Below are positions 59,355 through 64,000 of a stretch of DNA of 64,000 nt, piece after piece; position 1 is the first letter of the stretch, and every line of letters begins with the position of its first letter. The translations under genes were made by a program, and so were the position numbers. The notes beneath the pieces are model-generated. The model saw nothing but the letters and a program-made list of their open reading frames with translations. It did not search any database and was not told the origin of the DNA. The DNA is from Clavulina sp. PMI_390 (lineage: Eukaryota; Basidiomycota; Agaricomycetes; Cantharellales; Hydnaceae), in contig WIDE01000015.1 of NCBI GenBank assembly GCA_015039315.1, forward strand, positions 254,836 to 318,835. The letters run 5' to 3'.

Positions 59355-60913
59355 ATGGCGCATCTTGATTCTGATATTATGGAATCCATGAGAGCATCCA
59401 TATGCGCCCTGAGCGAGAACTTGAGCGACCCAAGCCTGTCCTTACCAAGCATAACCCCGGTCATTTTGCTTCATCCCCCTTCTCAACGCCCTGCGCATGC
59501 GTCCATTATTCAGGAAAAGATCGAATCTCTTGAGGCGTGGTATGACGATATAGAATCCCTCATTGAAAAGCTTCAGGGCCTGCAGGATAGCTTGAGGCAG
59601 CAATACACTATGTACGCTTCCGCCTTTGCGCCAATAACTGCCTTGCCTACCGAAGTCCTCGCCAATATATTCCACGGTGTGAAGAGCTCCGACCAAGGTG
59701 CAGCGTACAACCTCTGCCAAGTTTGTGCTCACTGGAAAGGTGTAATCGCTGGGGATCCTACTATGCATCTCTCCTCGACAACCGGTGTCCGCCTCGATGG
59801 AAATATAGAAAGTGCGGTCTCAGCCTTCCAAGCTGCCCCATCGCTGCCATTAAACTTGAATGTCATCGAAAATCATGAGGATTGGCCGTCTCGTCTCGAA
59901 AAGGCTGTTCCTAAATTCCACGAGCGGCTCCAATCGTTGCAATGGTCGTCTACAGCACATATCGACAGATTCCTGGTCAATCCATTTATCAAAAAACGGA
60001 ACTTTCGGATGCTGGAATCGATAAAGATCGAGAAACCACCCCGTCCATTGGGAACGTTGTATATTCCCGAACCTGAAAGTGAGGTTCAAATATCCCAAGG
60101 CCGCGACAAATCCCAGGGTCTGGCTACAAACACGTTCCCCGTGTTGAAGAAGCTGGGCATCCGTGAAACGCCTCTTGTGATTCCTCCCCAGATTATTCGT
60201 CAATTGGAACACCTCTCGTACGCAGATGGCGAGGTAGGCTCCGATCGATGCACCTCTTGGGTCGCTCATGCAGACTCCATGAGGACGCTGGCCATTGAGA
60301 ATCTGGAGGAACCTTCCCGGCCATTCCGTTACAACTCCTCCCCTATTCGCACTCTTCCCATTCTACGGGCGTTAATCCTTCATCGCCCTCACCAAGAACT
60401 GTTACATATGTTCTTCCGCACTTGCCACTGCCCTCTACTTGAATCATTGGAGATTAACACTTTTCGAGAGAATTGGAATGGAGATTACGCGGAAGCCTCT
60501 CGCTTTGTACGTGGTTCATCTTCTTTTCCTCTTCCCATTCGCCGAAGTGGTTACTGACGAGGTGTGTTAAACAGTTTAAGCAAGCGCCGAATCTCAGAGA
60601 CCTAGTCCTATTACGGACTCAATCTGAAACAATCACAACCATCACCGCTCCGCTGAGCTCCCGCGCTTCCCAGCTCCGCCGCCTTACGTTCTTGACGGAA
60701 GGTGACCGCACTGAGTGGACGGTCCAGTGGCTTGTAGACAAAATCGCCGGCATTGCCAACGCCAGATCCAAAGTAGAAGGTTTTTCTTCTTTTGTGGTAC
60801 AGACACGGATCGATCTCGTCCCAGCACTGCAGTCTTCCCTTCCCGAGGCCTATCTAGTGTTGGAGATTGTCGGCAACCCCAGCCTGAGAGGTGATGTGGA
60901 CATCTTTCCCTAG
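59355..60913 (+). CDS. F-box protein, family B (copy B3)
   Basis: Exon 1 is 59355-60506 and exon 2 is 60575-60913, with a 68-nt GTACGT...CAG phase-0 intron; the protein is 496 residues. It starts MAHLDSDIMESMR. ITPVILLHPPSQRPAH is followed by a helical stretch LEAWYDDIESLIEKLQGLQD, then an F-box at about residues 90-138 (FAPITALPTEVLANIFHGV, LCQVCAHWKGVI). The LRR-like tail has FHERLQSLQWSSTAHIDRFL and MRTLAIENLEEPS. Exon 2 starts FKQAPNLRDLVLL and is again exactly 113 codons with the stop. Inferred SCF adaptor, substrate unknown. The tail segment between residues 235 and 260 differs most from B2 and B4, consistent with target-binding divergence. Confidence 0.88.
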
Positions 60914-61726
60914 CTTAGTTTAGCATCATGGCCATTCTTTCTCGACGGTAGTAGTCTGGTGAACCACGCTTCAGTCTTGAGATAAAGTGTCGGAGCTCAC
61001 GCAGGATCCCAGCCAAGGGGGTGATGCAGATGTTTTTCTCTAGCTTGATACAGCGCAATAAGTCTCTTCGACGATAAAGGTAAGCCGCAGCTCCGAAAAC
61101 AAATCGCCTTTTTGCCCTAACGCACTTCTACAATAGAAATGGGTTATGACCTTATGTTATATGAAGTGATGGAAAGCTTGACCCGAGGACTTGAGATAGA
61201 GTAGAAAAGGGGGATATACGATACAAGCGAAAATATCAGGGGCACAATCAATTATCATAGAAGAGAACTCGGGAGACGTGTGAGTGAAAAATATCCACTG
61301 ATTTGATGTTGAAATGGAGATCATTGACCAACGGAAGGTGCTATTGACGTCGAGACGCTTGTTTGGTCGAGCCTTCCCGTACAGACAATCGCAGCTTCTA
61401 CCCCCTGTGCACTGAGCTTATCAAGCAGGATATCGACCACGGGTAAACTATATTTCATTGTGAGCAAACTAAGATCTTTTAAACATATCACTTGATGTTC
61501 GATCTCTGCTACACGTTCATGGTCATGCTGGATGAATCCAAACCTTGTGCTTATGGTCTTTCACAAACTGAGAAAGTGTAAGTAACCCTTATATCTACTA
61601 TCACTTGTTTTCGACATACCAAAATAGTCACCTAAGTTGTTTCATAGGTTTGTTGCCTCGATTTGCCTTAGGTAGCTCGAGCTCCTAACGATAATCTCAT
61701 ATCAGTGTGAATCCACTCCTCCTACC
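60914..61726. other. Spacer between F-box B3 and B4
   Basis: Besides the gene stump at 60990-61043 this holds a duplicated promoter block upstream of B4 (about 61330-61600). No intact gene seen. Confidence 0.55.
60990..61043 (+). pseudogene. 3'-terminal stump of a deleted family B F-box gene
   Basis: The reading frame gives SELTQDPSQGGDADVFL then TAG, matching the C-terminus of B2 (VSEIVKDSGQGDGVDVFL, stop). The following bases (CTTGATACAGCGCAATAAGTC) also match the 3' flank of B2. No upstream F-box sequence accompanies it, so this is the remainder of a fourth copy lost by unequal crossing-over between B3 and B4. Confidence 0.75.
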
Positions 61727-63269
61727 ATGGGGTATCTTGGTTCTAATATCGTGGAGTGCATAAGGACATCGATTATATCCCTCAACAAGGAATTAAAGGA
61801 TTCAAGCCTGTCCTCGCCGGGCGTGGCCCCCATCGTTTTACTTCATCCTCCTTCTCAGCGCTCTGCGCACGTGTCCATCCTTCAAGACCAGATCAAATCT
61901 CTCGAGACGTGGTGCAACGACATAGGCAGCCTGATTGAAGAGCTTCAGAGTTTCCAAAATCGTCTGAGGCAGCAATATGCCGTCTACGCATCCGCGTTAG
62001 TGCCCATAAGCGCCTTGCCTCCTGAAATCCTCTCCGATATTTTCCATCGTGTGGAGATCTTCGATCGTGGTGCAGCTTATGGCCTTTCCCAAGTATGTGC
62101 TCACTGGAAGGCTGTAATCACTGTAGATTCTACCATGCATCTTGGCACTACGACCGGCATACGCTTCGGCGAACACTTGAAAAGTGCGATTTCAGCAGCC
62201 CGAAATACCATACCACAACCATTGGACCTCAAAGTCATCGATCGGGACGAAGAATGGCCCTCTCGTCTCGAGGACGCTGCTCCAGATCTTCACGAGCGGC
62301 TACGTACTTTGGAATGGTTGTCAGCCGCGCACCTCGACACATTCCTCGTCAAACCATCCGGCGAGGAACGGAACTTTCGAGCACTCGAATCTCTGAAGAT
62401 TGGGGGGTCTCTCGGGCCCTTTGGAGTGATCGAGGCTGCCAAAGAGAGTGCGCGAGCTCGTGAAACCCGCAAAAAATGCCAGGGTTTAGCTAAGAATGCA
62501 TTTCCTGTGCTGAAGAAAATCGAGGTCTGCGGAGCCACTCTATTTATACCGATTCCGATTATTCAGCGACTGGAATACCTCTCGTATAAAGACTTTGGCA
62601 CAGACCACGCTGCATTCCGCTCTTGGGTCAGCCATGCCGACTCAATGAAGGTGTTATCTATCGAGAACGTGATAGAATACAGTGGTTTAACCATTTTCCC
62701 CGCTTCCTTCAGCACTCTACCCTGTCTACTGAGACTCATCCTTCATCGTCCTTCTGAAAAACTACTGACCATGCTTTTCCGCATATGTGCCTGTCCTCTC
62801 CTTGAGTACATGGAGATTACCCATACCACCACAATGTGGCATCAAACACCCATGCAAACTTCTCGCTTTGTACGTGGCTACTGACTGTTTCGCCCTGGTG
62901 ATTCTTCGCTGACAAAGTGTGCTCGAATAGTTTGCAAACGCCCCCAACCTCAAGGAGTTGGTCCTATTGTGGGCCCGACCTGAATCAATCATAGCCATCA
63001 CTGCGCCGCTGAAGAACCTCGCTCCTCACCTCCACTGCCTTATATTCTCAACGAATGACGATCGCGTAATAAAGCCATTCGAGCCTCTCGTCGAGCATGT
63101 TGTTGACATCGCCAACGCGAGAGCAAGTGGCGAGGGCCTGAATCCATTTGCGATACAGACACAGATGAATCTCGTTCCTGCACTTCAATCATCCCTTCCT
63201 GACACATATCTAGTGTCAGAGCTTGTTGATGGTTCTAGTCAGGGAGGTAATCAACACACTTGTCTCTAG
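61727..63269 (+). CDS. F-box protein, family B (copy B4)
   Basis: Exon 1 is 61727-62869 and exon 2 is 62931-63269, with a 61-nt phase-0 intron; the protein is 493 residues. It starts MGYLGSNIVECIR. VAPIVLLHPPSQRSAH is followed by LETWCNDIGSLIEELQSFQN, then an F-box at about residues 90-138 (LVPISALPPEILSDIFHRV, LSQVCAHWKAVI). The LRR-like tail has LHERLRTLEWLSAAHLDTFL and LLEYMEITHTTT. Exon 2 starts FANAPNLKELVLL and is exactly 113 codons with the stop, as in B2 and B3. The fully conserved FHERL/LHERL-RTLEW block lies early in the tail, and the C-terminal few residues (QGGNQHTCL) are diverged. Inferred SCF adaptor. Confidence 0.88.
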
Positions 63270-63667
63270 CTTAGCCTCGCGTGATTGTCATAGGCCGTGT
63301 ATCACGATTCAATATAACACACTTCTGCTCGGTTCGCACAGACTGGCCGGGTGGTTAACCAATAGAAGTGGTGAATGATATTACATTATATACAATGATG
63401 AGGAAAGGTGGCGTAGACCCAAGGGACCGAGATAGAGCAAAGAAGGGGAGCATACATCGAGGTGGTGAGAGAAAAAGACGAGAACGTTGTGTGGGGAAGT
63501 ATCAGTAAGGAAAGAGAAAGAGAGAGGAAAGGATTTAGGATGGTGGTGATATACAAGGCTTGTCCCCCGTCATAGAGGACTGTAAACCAGGGAGTTGAAT
63601 CCAGAGAGGTGGGCTATCCACCAATCTAACGACGAATCATTGACCATTGACCCAAGGCAAGGGGAGA
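63270..63667. other. Convergent intergenic region
   Basis: This lies between the B4 stop and the stop of the right-edge gene. It is purine-rich, with AGAGAAAG runs around 63470-63530. Nothing identifiable. Confidence 0.45.
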
Positions 63668-64000
63668 TCAAACGAGGCGGTGGTGGCTGGCAGAGCTTGA
63701 CGGCGAACCCACGCTCTCCCAGTCGCTAGGGCTACGGCTCCTCGAGCGCGCACTGCCTTGCTCGCTGTTATGCGGAGGGCTCATCGGCTCGTCGTCATCT
63801 GAGCCTGCATCAGAGCGATCCAGGGGTGTCCGTCCATGGTTGCTGCTGCCCGAGCCCATATTGCTCAGATCGTCGTAGCTGCCGATCGAAAAGGCATTCT
63901 CAGAGCGGATATCGTCATCGTGCAAATGGACGAAATCATCTGGGTGTGCCCCTGCACCGTACGAAGTACCGACAGAGCGCCTGGGCGAAGTGGGGTCCAT
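63668..64000 (-). CDS. C-terminal part of an acidic Ser-rich protein (continues beyond the right edge)
   Basis: An open frame of 110 codons runs from the window edge to a stop at 63668. The first codon at the edge is ATG, but it may be internal. The sequence is rich in Ser, Asp and Gly: HPDDFVHLHDDDIRSENAF, then SIGSYDDLSNMGSGSS, an acidic SDAGSDDDEPMSPP, and a Ser/Arg stretch SARSRSRSPSDWESVG. It looks like the disordered tail of a larger protein. No family is recognised. The coding bias and frame openness support it; the lack of any domain keeps confidence moderate. Confidence 0.5.
   Translation of the reverse strand: MDPTSPRRSVGTSYGAGAHPDDFVHLHDDDIRSENAFSIGSYDDLSNMGSGSSNHGRTPLDRSDAGSDDDEPMSPPHNSEQGSARSRSRSPSDWESVGSPSSSASHHRLV

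Noticed and set aside
63545..63640. tRNA-like segment near the right edge
   Set aside because: No acceptor stem pairing and no intact T-loop or D-loop pattern on either strand.

Overview
This window is nuclear DNA from a filamentous basidiomycete, most likely an Agaricomycete. A Rhizoctonia/Ceratobasidiaceae-type genome would fit, but I cannot prove it. The grounds are dense 50-70 nt GT-AG introns, several microexons of 15-28 nt, mono-gene organisation with short divergent promoters, and two expanded families of F-box proteins of the kind typical of mushroom-forming fungi. The ORFs alone hide most of the real genes, so the models below were rebuilt by hand: splice sites were accepted when reading phase and protein-family sequence both continued across the junction. 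Two N runs (12876-13190 and 36846-36855) are assembly gaps. No tRNA, rRNA, CRISPR array or intact transposon was recognised.

Left part (1-21 kb). A GNAT acetyltransferase cut by the left edge (minus) is followed by F-box gene A1 (plus). Next come a very large GATA-like zinc-finger regulator (minus, 5 exons) and, divergent from it, a ~1,900-residue Gln/Asn/Ser-rich protein of unknown function (plus, 7 exons) that contains the big gap. A Git1-type glycerophosphodiester/phosphate transporter of the MFS (minus, 12 exons) closes this part.

Middle (21-41 kb). F-box genes A2, A3 and A4 form a head-to-tail minus-strand tandem array whose duplication includes the flanks. Then come a Gly-Met-Pro-repeat protein with a charged coiled coil (plus, 7 exons), F-box gene B1 (plus), and about 3.9 kb without a recognisable gene that carries a short inverted repeat. 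The DEP-DEP-RGS regulator of heterotrimeric G proteins (FlbA/Sst2/Thn1 type, minus) ends this part.

Right part (41-64 kb). An isochorismatase-like cysteine hydrolase with two oddly long introns (minus) lies divergent from an 18-exon hormone-sensitive-lipase-like alpha/beta hydrolase (plus). They are followed by a small Ser/Pro-rich protein (plus), the AGC kinase Ypk1/Gad8 (minus, 14 exons), a divergent mitochondrial PPR-like protein (plus) and the R-SNARE Sec22 (minus). The B2-B3-B4 tandem F-box array (plus) and the C-terminal end of an acidic Ser-rich protein at the right edge complete the window.

The single-copy genes are housekeeping or signalling genes (TORC2-Ypk1 kinase, G-protein RGS, Sec22, Git1) with no obvious shared pathway. 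What stands out is the eight F-box genes. Families A and B share one architecture: an N-terminal module with a PLLxLPxxQR or PIILLHPxSQR-like motif, a short coiled coil, an F-box, an LRR-like tail, and one phase-0 intron at an equivalent place. The A array also shares a GGTCACGTG box about 110 nt before each ATG, and the B array contains the stump of a deleted copy.
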